A stretch of 63,429 bases of DNA from Flavobacteriales bacterium (GTDB taxonomy: Bacteria; Bacteroidota; Bacteroidia; UBA10329). The notes below the pieces were generated by a model. That model had not been told where the DNA came from. It was given only the letters and a program-made list of their open reading frames with translations, and did not search any database. Both the position numbers and the translations under genes were made by a program. Where the stretch lies: positions 1-63,429 of the forward strand of contig JAIPBJ010000010.1 in the NCBI GenBank assembly GCA_021739625.1, given 5' to 3'. Below are positions 16,200 to 25,196 of the stretch, piece after piece (position 1 is the first letter of the stretch; each line of letters begins with the position of its first letter).

Positions 16200-16979
16200 A
16201 TGGCCTACCAGAACATTCTCACCTCGCAGAGCAACGGCATCCTCACCATCACCATCAACCGCCCCGACAAGCTCAATGCTTTGAGCCAAGGCGTGCTCAA
16301 GGATCTGCGGTCGGCCGTGGCCGAGGTCTATTCAGACCACAGGATCAAAGCGGCCATCATCACCGGGGCAGGGGAGAAGGCCTTTGTTGCCGGGGCCGAC
16401 ATCACCGAATTCCAAGGGCTCGGTGTCAAGGCGGGCCGCAAACTGGCCGCCAATGGGCAGGACATATTCAATCGCATCGAGCGGTCGCCCAAGCCCTTCC
16501 TGGCTGCGGTCAACGGTTTTGCGCTCGGGGGCGGATGTGAGCTGGCCATGGCCTGCCATGTAAGGGTGGCGGCCGAGGGCGCACGCTTCGGCCAGCCCGA
16601 GGTCAATCTCGGTCTCATTCCCGGATATGGCGGCACACAGCGTCTCGTGCAGCTCATTGGCAAGGGCAAGGCCCTCGAACTGCTCATGACGGCCGACATG
16701 GTGAAGGCCGATGAGGCCCTGCGCCTCGGACTGGTCACACATGTTGTTCCGGCAGCAGACCTGCTGGCCAAGGCCGAGGAGATTCTCGTCAAGGTCATGT
16801 CCAAGGCGCCCGTGGCCATTGCCAAGGTCATTGATTGTGTCAACGCCTATTTCACAGACGGTGTCGATGGGCTCGAATTTGAACTCGACAGTTTCGCGGC
16901 ATGCTGTGCCACAGAGGATTTCACCGAGGGTGCCAGCGCCTTCCTGAGCAAGCGCACGGCAGAGTTCAAAGGGCGTTGA
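16200..16979 (+). CDS. Enoyl-CoA hydratase/isomerase (crotonase family)
   Basis: 259 residues, the usual crotonase length. Oxyanion-hole residues come from FVAGADI (about 62-68) and ALGGGCELAMACH; the two acids that activate water are the Glu of GGGCELA and the Glu of GQPEVNLGLIPG. All are present, so a 2-enoyl-CoA hydratase of fatty-acid or amino-acid catabolism is likely. The frame is open 114 bases further upstream, but those codons lie over the lipoprotein gene and the promoter box. It converges on a small minus-strand gene. The etfBA genes in the same window could take electrons from the partner acyl-CoA dehydrogenases. Confidence 0.92.
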   Translation: MAYQNILTSQSNGILTITINRPDKLNALSQGVLKDLRSAVAEVYSDHRIKAAIITGAGEKAFVAGADITEFQGLGVKAGRKLAANGQDIFNRIERSPKPFLAAVNGFALGGGCELAMACHVRVAAEGARFGQPEVNLGLIPGYGGTQRLVQLIGKGKALELLMTADMVKADEALRLGLVTHVVPAADLLAKAEEILVKVMSKAPVAIAKVIDCVNAYFTDGVDGLEFELDSFAACCATEDFTEGASAFLSKRTAEFKGR

Positions 16980-16989
16980 TCTCAGACGC

Positions 16990-17166
16990 TCAGGGCCACT
17001 TGGAGAAATAGACCCACAGATTGACAATGACCAGCAGCACGGCCAACGCGATCATGATCCCGTTGCGGACCCGCTCTCTGTGTCTGTGCTTATGATAGCT
17101 GTCCAATCCTTCTGTTCTAAGCGGTGCGAATATATCCACCAGTGAGCATATCAGCACGAGAGTCAC
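16990..17166 (-). CDS. Small membrane protein, unknown
   Basis: A 58-residue open frame (from GTG at 17166) with two hydrophobic stretches: VTLVLICSLVDIFAPL at the start and IMIALAVLLVIVNLWVYF near the end, separated by a basic segment (HKHRHRERVRNG). The frame also allows a TTG at 17187, but that codon lies inside a TACCTTTG promoter box, so it would hardly be transcribed. No family recognised. The gene is short and the start uncertain; it sits between convergent enoyl-CoA hydratase and the co-directional deacetylase. Confidence 0.4.
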   Translation of the reverse strand: MTLVLICSLVDIFAPLRTEGLDSYHKHRHRERVRNGIMIALAVLLVIVNLWVYFSKWP

Positions 17167-17184
17167 TGTGGCAATCGTGTAGGA

Positions 17185-17192
17185 CAAAGGTA
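17185..17192 (-). promoter_or_regulatory. -7 promoter box (TACCTTTG) on the minus strand
   Basis: TACCTTTG read on the minus strand, at the front edge of the small membrane-protein frame. It would start a transcript near 17180, and this is why I prefer the GTG at 17166 as start. Confidence 0.4.
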
Positions 17193-17208
17193 CTAAAAGC
17201 CATCCTCC

Positions 17209-17817
17209 TTACAATTTTTTGAACTGGAATCCTTCTGCCTTCATCGACCGGATAATGACTTTCAGCGAACATCTCAGTTTGGGCAGTGCTTTTTGACTGT
17301 CGTGCATCACGATGATGCTGCCCGAACGGGTGTTTCCCATCACGTTCGCATGGCACTGGTCTGGTGTGATGCGGGTGTCAAAATCACCTGAGATCACATC
17401 CCACATCACCACTGTGGTCTGCGGGTGCAGCGCACGGTATTGGGCCGGGGTGATGCGCCCGTAGGGTGGGCGGAAATACTGCCCTCCCAACAAGGGGACG
17501 GCCCGCTCCCAGTTCGCCACATATTCAGTGGTCGGGGTCTTCCACCCGTTCAGGTGATCCCATCCATGATTGCCGATGGAGTGGCCTTCATTACGGATGC
17601 GCAACATCAGTTGGGGTTCCTTCTCAGCATTCTTCCCAAGGAGAAAGAAAGTGGCATGCACCTGTTCCTCGGCAAGGATGTCGAGGACGAACGGGGTGGC
17701 CTCTTGGCATGGGCCGTCATCAAAGGTCAGATACACGTCCCGCCCGGTGTCGGGCATTCTGAACAGCGCCTTCGGAAAGGCCCAGCGCATCAGGAATGGG
17801 GGACGGATGAGATACAT
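17209..17817 (-). CDS. Polysaccharide deacetylase (NodB homology domain)
   Basis: 202 residues forming one NodB domain. Motif 1 TFDDGP supplies the catalytic and metal Asp; motif 2 HSIGNHGWDH supplies the two zinc-binding His; motif 3 RPPYGR, the DVISGDFDTR block and motif 5 IIVMHD with the last His are all present. It would remove N-acetyl groups from peptidoglycan or another amino-sugar polymer. There is no clear signal peptide; the first 20 residues (MYLIRPPFLMRWAFPKALF) could act as a membrane anchor. A TTG two codons upstream is an alternative start. Co-directional with nupC, 24 bases downstream of it. Confidence 0.9.
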   Translation of the reverse strand: MYLIRPPFLMRWAFPKALFRMPDTGRDVYLTFDDGPCQEATPFVLDILAEEQVHATFFLLGKNAEKEPQLMLRIRNEGHSIGNHGWDHLNGWKTPTTEYVANWERAVPLLGGQYFRPPYGRITPAQYRALHPQTTVVMWDVISGDFDTRITPDQCHANVMGNTRSGSIIVMHDSQKALPKLRCSLKVIIRSMKAEGFQFKKL

Positions 17818-17841
17818 CTTCAATCAGCGCACCGCAGTCTG

Positions 17842-19158
17842 TCACAGAAGCATTCCCACCAGCACGGCCGTGAACAGGCAGGCCAATGTGCCGCCCAGCA
17901 GGGCCTGCAACCCCAGTTTCGACAGCAGTCCCTTGCGGTCGGGGATAAGCGTGCCGATGCCCCCGATCTGTATGCCGATGGATGCGAAATTGCTGAACCC
18001 GCAGAGGATATAGGTGGCCATGATGATGCTCTTCTCGTGACTGAAAAGAGCTGCGGTCTTCATTTCGCCCAAGGTCTTGTAGGCATAGAATTCGTTGAGG
18101 ATGGTCTTCTCACCCAATAGCTGGCCCACAAGGAAGATGTCGTTGGTGGGCACTCCCATCAGCCAAGCGATGGGAGCGAAGGCATAGCCGACTATGAATT
18201 GGAACGAAAGCCTGTCAAAGGGCGTGTTGGCCGCAATGATGCCGTTCAGACCGGTCCATTCACCGACCAGATCGCCCATGATCCAATTGCCCATATAGAC
18301 GAATGCTGTGAACACCAGCAGCATGGCACCCACATTCACCGCCAGTTTCACCCCGTCACTTGTGCCATTGGCAATGGCCTCCAGCACATTGGCGCCCATC
18401 TTTTCGCGGTTCACCTTCATCTCCGTGTTGAACTCCTCGCGCTCGGGCACCAGCAGTTTGGCCGCCACCACTGCTGCAGGCGCACTCATTACCGAAGCGG
18501 CCAGCAGGTGCTTGGCGAACAGGATGCGTTGGGCATCGTCCTCACCGCCCAGAAACCCGATGTAGGCCGCCAGAACCCCTCCTGCTATGGTCGCCATGCC
18601 ACCGGTCATCAGGCACATGATCTCCGAGCGGGTCATCTTGTCCAGATATGGGCGTACAAGGAAGGGAGACTCGGTCTGCCCCAGAAAGATGTTGCCCGCA
18701 GCGGCCAGACTCTCGGCCCCCGAAAGCTTCATGGTCTTTTTCATGATCCAGGCGAAGGCATACACCACCTTCTGCAACAGTCCCACATAGTAAAGCAGAC
18801 TGGTGAGGGCCGAAAAGAACACGATGGTGGGAAGGATGCGGAATGCAAAGCTGATGACCGCTGCCTCGGCATTGCCCGATACGAATGAGCTGAACAGGAA
18901 ATCGGTGCCGAAATCGGTGAACGAGATGATCTTTACAAAACCCGCACTCACAGCCTCAAACCCACGCTCAATGACCGATATCTTGAGGATGGCGATGGCC
19001 AGCAGCATCTGAATGCCCATGCCTGTGCCAATAAGCCGCCAATTGATGTGCCTCCGATTCTCGCTGAACAGCACCCCGATGCCGATGAGCACTGCAATGC
19101 CCAAAAGTCCTCTGACAATGGACATGGCCGACAGGCCGGCATCAAGCAAAAGCGGCAT
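17842..19158 (-). CDS. nupC: Concentrative nucleoside transporter (NupC/CNT family)
   Basis: 438 residues from the ATG of MPLLLDAGLSAMS; the frame is open back to a TTG at 19218 but those residues add nothing family-like. The CNT landmarks are present: GNIFLGQTESPFLVRPY (nucleoside and cation site), GGMATIAGGVLAAYIGFL, EFYAYKTLGE and CGFSNFASIGIQIGG. It imports nucleosides with Na+ or H+ through the inner membrane. In many Flavobacteriales the order etfB-etfA-bifunctional nuclease-nupC is, as I recall, continuous; here a metal-related trio sits between the nuclease and nupC. Confidence 0.92.
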   Translation of the reverse strand: MPLLLDAGLSAMSIVRGLLGIAVLIGIGVLFSENRRHINWRLIGTGMGIQMLLAIAILKISVIERGFEAVSAGFVKIISFTDFGTDFLFSSFVSGNAEAAVISFAFRILPTIVFFSALTSLLYYVGLLQKVVYAFAWIMKKTMKLSGAESLAAAGNIFLGQTESPFLVRPYLDKMTRSEIMCLMTGGMATIAGGVLAAYIGFLGGEDDAQRILFAKHLLAASVMSAPAAVVAAKLLVPEREEFNTEMKVNREKMGANVLEAIANGTSDGVKLAVNVGAMLLVFTAFVYMGNWIMGDLVGEWTGLNGIIAANTPFDRLSFQFIVGYAFAPIAWLMGVPTNDIFLVGQLLGEKTILNEFYAYKTLGEMKTAALFSHEKSIIMATYILCGFSNFASIGIQIGGIGTLIPDRKGLLSKLGLQALLGGTLACLFTAVLVGMLL

Positions 19159-19251
19159 GGAGTTCAAGGTGTCCAAAGGATATGAAGTGAAGGGTCCTGA
19201 TGCGTTATCAACTGCCAAGGTTAGACATTTTTGTCCGTCCCGCCCTTCAGG

Positions 19252-21300
19252 TCAGAACGTGAAACTGATATTGAGATAGCCATTGATGCCCGGACGGGGA
19301 ATGCCTCCCCAGTCCAAATGGGTGCGATAGCGGGTGTCCAGAAGATTCTCAATGCCACCATTGAGCGAAAGGCGCTTGTCCCCGAACGGGAAGTAGTATC
19401 CTGCCCTTAGATTCACTATCGCGTATGCTGCCGTGGCGCGCTCTCCGAAATCGGGGTTGGTGCGGGTCTGTGGGGCTGCACTTTCGCATTCCGCAGACAC
19501 CGAGGCGCGACCGACCGTCCATTTCACCGAGGTCACGTTCCTGAATGGGGTGATGAGCGGCAGCGGCAGGCCAGCATCGGTGCTTCCATAAGTGTATGCG
19601 CCTGTTGTGCGGAAGGTGAGCGACCTGATGGGAGTGTATTCCACTGAAAGGTTCCCGCCCGCCAACATCGCGCTCGGTAGGTTCTCGGCCTTCTTCACGC
19701 CATTGGCACCGATGGTCATGGCATCAAGCGATGAGTCAATGGCGCTCAGGATGTAGTCATATATATGGTAGTAGAATCCTGTGGCACTCACGACCACCTT
19801 TCCGGTCTCCAGTCGAATGCCCGCACTGCCCTGAAGGGCCTTTTCGGTCGTCACATTCACATCGCCAATATGGTCGAAGCCATCGTATGCGTTGAAGATG
19901 TAAAAAGCATATTGCTCGGTGGTGGATGGTGCACGTTCTGCATATCCGGCAGTGACCCATGCCGTCCATCCCTTGCCCAATGTGGTCCTGTAGCTGATGC
20001 TTGCATTCTTGAGCACGCGTTGATCGGCCTCAGCTACATCCTGGTTGAATACACTCGCCTGCTGCACCCCCAATGGGTCTGTCACATTGGTCGAAACAAA
20101 GTCCAACCTTGCATTGAAACTCAATCGGTGCTTGATGTTCAGGGTGATGTCGTCCTGAAAATATATACCCAGGTCCAACTTGTCCACATCAGGCCAAGTG
20201 AGCATGAACATGGGTGCCTCATTGTCGGGATACATGGTCATCTCTGCCCTCGCGTTGCTGTGATAGCCGTCCAAACGGGCAGTCATTCTGTGTTTCTTGG
20301 CAATGAACTGACCATCGAGGTGACCTCCGAAGGTGGTCGTCCATCCAGGCATGTCCATGTGCATGATCACATCCGAACGCTGAGTGTCGTCCATGCTGTG
20401 CGTCACCGTGTTGGCATACAGCTTGGCCTCCACACGTGCGATCCACTCCTTCTGTGGATAATGCTGATAGGTGAGACCGAATATCTTGGCCTTGGCAAAG
20501 GCCACATCCATCGGTAGGGCCGGATAGCCCACGTGGTAGGCCTCGTCCATGATCATGTCGAAACGCAGCACGTCCCTTTCTGTAGGCATATACTTGGCCG
20601 ACAGTGCCCCGTTCCATTTTTCAAATTGCGAATGGTCAACGATATCCCCGCCTCCTGCACGGTAGTTCTGAAACCTCCGATACATGCCATTGACACCGAT
20701 GGCCCATTTCTTTCGGCTGTAGTTGAGCGATAGTAGCCCATTGGCCCCCAATGCAGCAGATTGGAATCCCGCACCGACCTCGCCCGACCACGGTTTCTTG
20801 GCATTGATGACCGCCCCGTTGGTCTCCATGTTCACCGATCCTCCCAGACTCGATCCGAACATGCTGCCCGAGGAACCATGTTCCACATACACCGATTTCA
20901 GGTTGTTCGGTTCCACGTATGATGTCACCGGATCCATCTTGTCGGTGCAGGCCCCGAAGATCTTCATGCCGTCAATCGTCAGGTTCAGGCGGTCAGAGGC
21001 CATTCCATTGAGAACCGGTTCCGAGGCGAAGTTTCCTCGCTTGATCAGCGAAATACTGCTGTTCTTGGCAAGGATGGCATCGGAACTCAGGAACCGGTTC
21101 TCGGAATAGTTGTCCGTCTTGTGCGTTGGGCACGAACATGCCCCCACACAAGCGCATGTCGGCCTGACGAGGATCTCCTGCACAGAGAATGTCTTCTCGG
21201 CAATGTTGCCCTTGGTGAAATGCAGGACACTGTCCTGCACCTGAGCACTTGCCGTGAAAGACATCAGTGCGAAGAGAATTCCAAGGGCCGGACCATTCAT
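19252..21300 (-). CDS. TonB-dependent receptor, probable copper type
   Basis: 682 residues. A signal peptide (MNGPALGILFALMSFTASAQ) is followed by a plug domain with GNFASEPVLNGMASDRLNLTIDG-type elements and the sequence GACTDKMDPVTSYVEP, which resembles the OprC/NosA copper-receptor group, then a 22-strand barrel ending ISFTF with a terminal Phe. A short Cys/His cluster (RPTCACVGACSCPTHK, about 46-61) precedes the plug, and Met/His residues are frequent, which suits a soft-metal ligand. The two genes upstream on the same strand have metal-binding features too, so I read the trio as one uptake unit. The exact metal is inference. Confidence 0.8.
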   Translation of the reverse strand: MNGPALGILFALMSFTASAQVQDSVLHFTKGNIAEKTFSVQEILVRPTCACVGACSCPTHKTDNYSENRFLSSDAILAKNSSISLIKRGNFASEPVLNGMASDRLNLTIDGMKIFGACTDKMDPVTSYVEPNNLKSVYVEHGSSGSMFGSSLGGSVNMETNGAVINAKKPWSGEVGAGFQSAALGANGLLSLNYSRKKWAIGVNGMYRRFQNYRAGGGDIVDHSQFEKWNGALSAKYMPTERDVLRFDMIMDEAYHVGYPALPMDVAFAKAKIFGLTYQHYPQKEWIARVEAKLYANTVTHSMDDTQRSDVIMHMDMPGWTTTFGGHLDGQFIAKKHRMTARLDGYHSNARAEMTMYPDNEAPMFMLTWPDVDKLDLGIYFQDDITLNIKHRLSFNARLDFVSTNVTDPLGVQQASVFNQDVAEADQRVLKNASISYRTTLGKGWTAWVTAGYAERAPSTTEQYAFYIFNAYDGFDHIGDVNVTTEKALQGSAGIRLETGKVVVSATGFYYHIYDYILSAIDSSLDAMTIGANGVKKAENLPSAMLAGGNLSVEYTPIRSLTFRTTGAYTYGSTDAGLPLPLITPFRNVTSVKWTVGRASVSAECESAAPQTRTNPDFGERATAAYAIVNLRAGYYFPFGDKRLSLNGGIENLLDTRYRTHLDWGGIPRPGINGYLNISFTF

Positions 21301-21310
21301 CAGAACAATG

Positions 21311-22132
21311 CTACAATGTCACATCAAAGGACGCAGTTGAATAGACCACTTCAGCACCGTTCATGATGGTGAGGTTGATTCTCCATAGCCCTGTCATGGT
21401 GAAGTTCACCTTGCCCACATAATGCCCCCGGGAAGTGAAGGTGGGATTGACATTGTTGGGCGAGCCGTGGCCCATGGAAGGCATCTCTGGCTCGATGGTC
21501 ACCGTGTAAGTGTCCACGCTGGGAAAAGACATCATCGATGCCTTGCTGTGAAGCGTGATCTCAAAGTCATTGATGCCGACCACAGGAGAAGTGGGCTGCA
21601 CGTAGGAGATGACCAGTGGATCACCACCGTTCTCAGGTGTCACGACCATTGTCCTTGTCGGGGAGGGATTCGCAACCGAAAGCGTGAATGAGGCCTCACC
21701 TTCCGCATCGTTCGCGTGGTTATGCACATGAACGTCCAGCGTCCAACCCATGTCACCTGGCATCTGGAACACTACCGCACATGGGAAGAGACCTCCCACG
21801 GCAAGAACGCTGGTGGGGTTTTCGAATGGCGCGGAATGCTGCATCATGCCCATGTCCATCATGGGTGCCAGTTCCACATGCGCATCTTCGAGCAGGGCAT
21901 TGGTGGCAGAGTCACGCAATTCAACGAAGAATCTGGTGTACTGGGCCTCGACCAGGCCTTCTGCCCACAGTTTCACCTGAATGCCACCGACATCAGTGTA
22001 GGCGGTGCCGACCAGTTCAAGATTGTCAGTGTTTGGGTAATTGTCGGGTTGCGGGTCGTCTTCTTTGCAACCGTTGAGAATTGCGCCCACGAGAGTGAGC
22101 CCTACGAATAGGGTTTTGAATGAAGTTTTCAT
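21311..22132 (-). CDS. Met/His-rich lipoprotein with YtkA/FixH-like domain
   Basis: 273 residues. MKTSFKTLFVGLTLVGAILNGC is a lipoprotein signal (C22). Two beta-sandwich parts follow. The C-terminal one (about 180-270) has the YtkA/FixH-like pattern GINDFEITLHSKASM, VTIEPEMPSMGHGSPNN and GLWRINLTI, found in copper-handling proteins. Met/His clusters (MMDMGMMQH, VHVHNHAND, PSMGHG) look like Cu(I)/Cu(II) sites. It ends ten bases before the TonB receptor start, so the two are cotranscribed; it may hand metal to or from the receptor at the outer membrane (inference). Confidence 0.75.
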   Translation of the reverse strand: MKTSFKTLFVGLTLVGAILNGCKEDDPQPDNYPNTDNLELVGTAYTDVGGIQVKLWAEGLVEAQYTRFFVELRDSATNALLEDAHVELAPMMDMGMMQHSAPFENPTSVLAVGGLFPCAVVFQMPGDMGWTLDVHVHNHANDAEGEASFTLSVANPSPTRTMVVTPENGGDPLVISYVQPTSPVVGINDFEITLHSKASMMSFPSVDTYTVTIEPEMPSMGHGSPNNVNPTFTSRGHYVGKVNFTMTGLWRINLTIMNGAEVVYSTASFDVTL

Positions 22133-22201
22133 TTGTAAGGATTTGATTGAAAAACAAGAAGGGATAGTGTTCCACGGAAGTGGACACTGCTGTTCATCCG
22201 A

Positions 22202-22573
22202 TCAGATCCGTGGTGGATGGAATATGGAGATTGCCGAGCTGAGATATTCACCCATGATGTAGTGCCCGTTCAGTTGAGACGGTGTAAGGCTCAGAGGTGA
22301 AAAATCGAAGACAGCGATACTCTGACAGACCAACGCGAAGGTCATCAGTTCAGAAGGTGCTGCGGGCAGATCCGACTTATGGTTCGCATCGGCCTCAATC
22401 TCTTTTTTCAGGTGGCATTGGCCATTGCACTTAAGCTCCGGTTTCGCCTTGTTCACACAGTATTGCTCTGTAATGAACTCCTTGTTCAGCATATAGTGGA
22501 GAAGGATGATGGATGCGCTCAACACCTGAATCATCATCGCCACGGACAACAGAACAGGGGTCAATTTTCTCAC
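22202..22573 (-). CDS. Small membrane protein with CxNKxxP..C..GxC motif
   Basis: A 123-residue protein starting at GTG. An N-terminal membrane helix (VLLSVAMMIQVLSASIILLHYML) is followed by C39, C49 and C53-H54 in CVNKAKPELKCNGQCHLKK. I have seen this motif in short uncharacterised Bacteroidota proteins next to copper-type TonB receptors, but I cannot name the family. The three Cys and following His could bind a metal in the periplasm. It is the first gene of the trio; its upstream region has only a poor promoter match (GAAATTTG). Confidence 0.6.
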   Translation of the reverse strand: MRKLTPVLLSVAMMIQVLSASIILLHYMLNKEFITEQYCVNKAKPELKCNGQCHLKKEIEADANHKSDLPAAPSELMTFALVCQSIAVFDFSPLSLTPSQLNGHYIMGEYLSSAISIFHPPRI

Positions 22574-22652
22574 GGAGGCAAATTTCTGTGCTCACTAGGT
22601 CTCTAGCGAATGAGCAACGCCACACTTTTCCATGATGTTCGTCATGAGTCGG

Positions 22653-23255
22653 TCAATCCCTTCGGTTCAGCTCATCCCTGATCTTGGATGCCAGTTCATA
22701 GTCCTCATTGGCAATTGCATCATTCAACAGCTCCCTCAGCTCTTCGGGCGTCATGGCCGAATACAGGCTGTTGGCCACCGGAGACGCACTGCTTTCGGCA
22801 GTGAGGTTGGCTATTGGCCGAATTCCACTGCCATTCCCATCTTTCTCAAATGCCGCAGCACTGAGAATGAACTCATGGGTGAAGATGGGGCAGTTGAACC
22901 TGATGGCCAGACTGATGGCATCAGAGGGTCTGCAATCCGTTTCCAGCACATCACTGCCATTGGCGAACACCAGTTTGGCATAGAACACACCGTCCTTAAA
23001 ATCGTTGACCACCACCTCGGTGAGGTCGAGACCAAAGTGCTCGGCCACAGAATGGAAGATGTCGTGCGTCAATGGACGCGTGGGCTTCATATCCTCCAGA
23101 ATGATGGCGATGGCCTGAGCCTCGGCACTGCCGATGATGATCGGCAGTCTCCGGCTCCCCTCTGCTTCCTCAAGGATCAGCGCATAGGCTCCCGTCTGGG
23201 TCTGGCTATACTGCAGCCCATAGATGCCCATGCGGACTTTTTCCGTTGTGCTCAT
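22653..23255 (-). CDS. Bifunctional nuclease family protein with UVR motif
   Basis: 200 residues. The N-terminal 130 are a bifunctional nuclease (DUF151) domain: GAYALILEEAEGSRRLPIIIGSAEAQAIA, TRPLTHD and DCRPSDAISLAIR are its hallmark blocks. The C-terminal 40 (MTPEELRELLNDAIANEDYELASKIRDEL) form a UvrB/UvrC-type interaction helix pair. The combination is standard in Bacteroidota. Family members from plants and bacteria have shown RNase and DNase activity; the physiological role is unclear. It begins 25 bases after etfA and is probably the third gene of that operon. The ATG of MSTTEKV is preferred; upstream codons overlap etfA. Confidence 0.88.
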   Translation of the reverse strand: MSTTEKVRMGIYGLQYSQTQTGAYALILEEAEGSRRLPIIIGSAEAQAIAIILEDMKPTRPLTHDIFHSVAEHFGLDLTEVVVNDFKDGVFYAKLVFANGSDVLETDCRPSDAISLAIRFNCPIFTHEFILSAAAFEKDGNGSGIRPIANLTAESSASPVANSLYSAMTPEELRELLNDAIANEDYELASKIRDELNRRD

Positions 23256-23280
23256 GCTCTGCTTTTGCAGATGGAAAGTA

Positions 23281-24255
23281 TCAGCCGTTCGCGGCCTTGA
23301 ACTTACGCAATGCTTCGTTGAGACGGGGCACGACCTCAAAGGCATCGCCCACCACACCGTAGTCGGCCGCTTTGAAGAATGGTGCCTCGGGATCCTTGTT
23401 GATGACCACGATCACCTTACTTCCGTTCACACCGGCCAAGTGCTGGATGGCACCCGAAATTCCAATGGCGATATACAGATTCGGGCGGATGGCAACACCG
23501 GTCTGACCAACGTGCTCATGGTGCGGCCTCCAACCGATGTCGGCAACCGGGCGCGAGCATGCGGTGGTGGCTCCCAATATCTTGGCCATCTCCTCCACCA
23601 TGCCCCAGTTCTCAGGGCCTTTCAGACCACGACCGGCAGAGACCACCAGTTCTGCTTCAGGCAGAGGAACAGCGCCACCGGTGCTCTCGCTTTTCACTTC
23701 TTTCACAGTGATGCCGCTGCTGATGCCGCTTACATCCACGCTGAAGGGTTCAACAGAGGCGCTGGCACTGCCTTTTTCAGGGCTGAAGGAGTTGGGCAGA
23801 ATGGAGATGATCTTCTCGTCAGAAAGGATGTTCACCAAGGCGAACGCTTTTCCTGAGAACACATTCTTCTTGACGGTGAAACCGTTGGATGTATCGGGAA
23901 GTGAGACCACGTTGGACACCAGACCTGCGCCCGAACGGGCCGAAAGACGTGGGGCGATGGCCTTGCCGGTGCTGTCATGCGCGAACACGACCACTTTGGC
24001 ACCGATGCTGTTGGCCGCCTTCACAATTGCCTCCACCACCTTCTGCGGATCAGATGCACTGATGCTCGCATCGCTCACGTTGAGCACCTTCGTTGCACCG
24101 TAGTTGCCCAGATTGCTGGGGTCTTTTGCATTGAGTGTGAGCACAACGGTCTCGCCACCGAGGGCAGCGGCCACTTTGCTGCCGTAGAAAACTGCCTCAA
24201 GAGAAGCTTTCTTCACTGCACCGTTCTTGGTATCTGCTACAATTAGGACTGACAT
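23281..24255 (-). CDS. etfA: Electron transfer flavoprotein subunit alpha
   Basis: 324 residues, normal for EtfA. The C-terminal FAD domain is unmistakable: SAGRGLKGPENW, the SRPVADIGWRPHHEHVGQTG loop, PNLYIAIGISGAIQHLAG and VVINKDPEAPFFKAADYGVVGDAFEVVP. With EtfB it carries electrons from acyl-CoA and other dehydrogenases to ETF-quinone oxidoreductase. It follows etfB by 32 bases. Confidence 0.96.
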   Translation of the reverse strand: MSVLIVADTKNGAVKKASLEAVFYGSKVAAALGGETVVLTLNAKDPSNLGNYGATKVLNVSDASISASDPQKVVEAIVKAANSIGAKVVVFAHDSTGKAIAPRLSARSGAGLVSNVVSLPDTSNGFTVKKNVFSGKAFALVNILSDEKIISILPNSFSPEKGSASASVEPFSVDVSGISSGITVKEVKSESTGGAVPLPEAELVVSAGRGLKGPENWGMVEEMAKILGATTACSRPVADIGWRPHHEHVGQTGVAIRPNLYIAIGISGAIQHLAGVNGSKVIVVINKDPEAPFFKAADYGVVGDAFEVVPRLNEALRKFKAANG

Positions 24256-24287
24256 TTCAAGTGTTTTTTCGGATGAATGAATGGGGA

Positions 24288-25028
24288 TCAGATGGATTTG
24301 GCCTCCTCGTGCAACAGGCGCACCAGTTCGTCCATGTTCTCCGGATCGACCAGTTTCAAGGATGACTTGGCAGCCGGAAGACCGAATTTCACCGTGGAGG
24401 TCTTTCCTTGAACTCCTGATGCGGGAACCACTGTGAGCGGCTTGGTGCGTGCCGCCATGATGCCACGCATATTGGGAATGCGCTGTTCGGCCATGCCTTT
24501 TGCCGCACTGATCACAGCGGGCAGTTTCACTTCCACCACCTCTGTACCGGTCTCGGTGCTGCGGTCAAGTGTCGCCACACCGCCATTTGCATCCAACTTC
24601 GAGGCGAGAGAGATAAATGGGAAGCCAAGGAACTCGGCCATCATGCCGCCAACCTCCGAACCATTGTAACTGATTGTCTCTTTTCCGAGGAGGATCAGGT
24701 CGAAGCCCTTGTCCTTGGCATAGTTTGCCAGCTCTTTCGCAACCACATACGATTCTGTGGGCTTAGTATCCACGCGCACAGCGTCAGTCGCACCCAGAGC
24801 AAGGGCCTTGCGGATAACGGGCTCGGCCGTGGCATCGCCAACGCTGATCACTGTCACCGTGCCACCGTCCTTCTCGGTGATCTCCAGTGCACGCACCAAC
24901 GCGTACCACTCATCATAGGGATTGACAATCCATTGGATGCCATCTTCGTTGAACTTCGTGTCGCCATCCGTGAAGGCGATCTTGGACGTGGTGTCGGGCA
25001 CCACACTGATCGGGACAAGGATTTTCAT
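24288..25028 (-). CDS. etfB: Electron transfer flavoprotein subunit beta
   Basis: 246 residues, the AMP-binding small subunit. It opens MKILVPISVVPDTTSKIAF and carries NPYDEWYALVRALEI, VISVGDA, ALALGATDAVRV, ILLGKETISYNGSEVGGMMAEFLG (the AMP loop) and the LPAVISAAKGMAEQRIPNMRGIMAARTKPL recognition-loop block, all typical of EtfB. First gene of etfB-etfA-nuclease, with a promoter box 40 bases upstream. Confidence 0.96.
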   Translation of the reverse strand: MKILVPISVVPDTTSKIAFTDGDTKFNEDGIQWIVNPYDEWYALVRALEITEKDGGTVTVISVGDATAEPVIRKALALGATDAVRVDTKPTESYVVAKELANYAKDKGFDLILLGKETISYNGSEVGGMMAEFLGFPFISLASKLDANGGVATLDRSTETGTEVVEVKLPAVISAAKGMAEQRIPNMRGIMAARTKPLTVVPASGVQGKTSTVKFGLPAAKSSLKLVDPENMDELVRLLHEEAKSI

Positions 25029-25067
25029 GTGTTTATGTTATGGATTATGAGTTTTATTTCAGGTGCG

Positions 25068-25075
25068 CAAAAGTA
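25068..25075 (-). promoter_or_regulatory. -7 promoter box (TACTTTTG) for etfBA
   Basis: Exact TACTTTTG on the minus strand, 39 bases before the etfB ATG. It is paired back-to-back with a plus-strand copy at 25183, so the 168-base gap is a divergent promoter region. Confidence 0.6.
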
Positions 25076-25182
25076 GCTATCAGTTCTCGGAAAGTCCAGT
25101 ACTTCTGAGCCGATGCGCAGGCAGGCATCATGTTCAATGCTGACGGCATGTTCAGTACAGTCAGCGGCCTACGGCCAAGTCG

Positions 25183-25190
25183 TACTTTTG
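25183..25190 (+). promoter_or_regulatory. -7 promoter box (TACTTTTG) for the outer-membrane protein at 25197
   Basis: Exact TACTTTTG with only six bases before the ATG, which predicts transcription starting at or next to the start codon. This also decides for that ATG against earlier in-frame ATGs. Confidence 0.6.
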
Positions 25191-25196
25191 ACCGCC

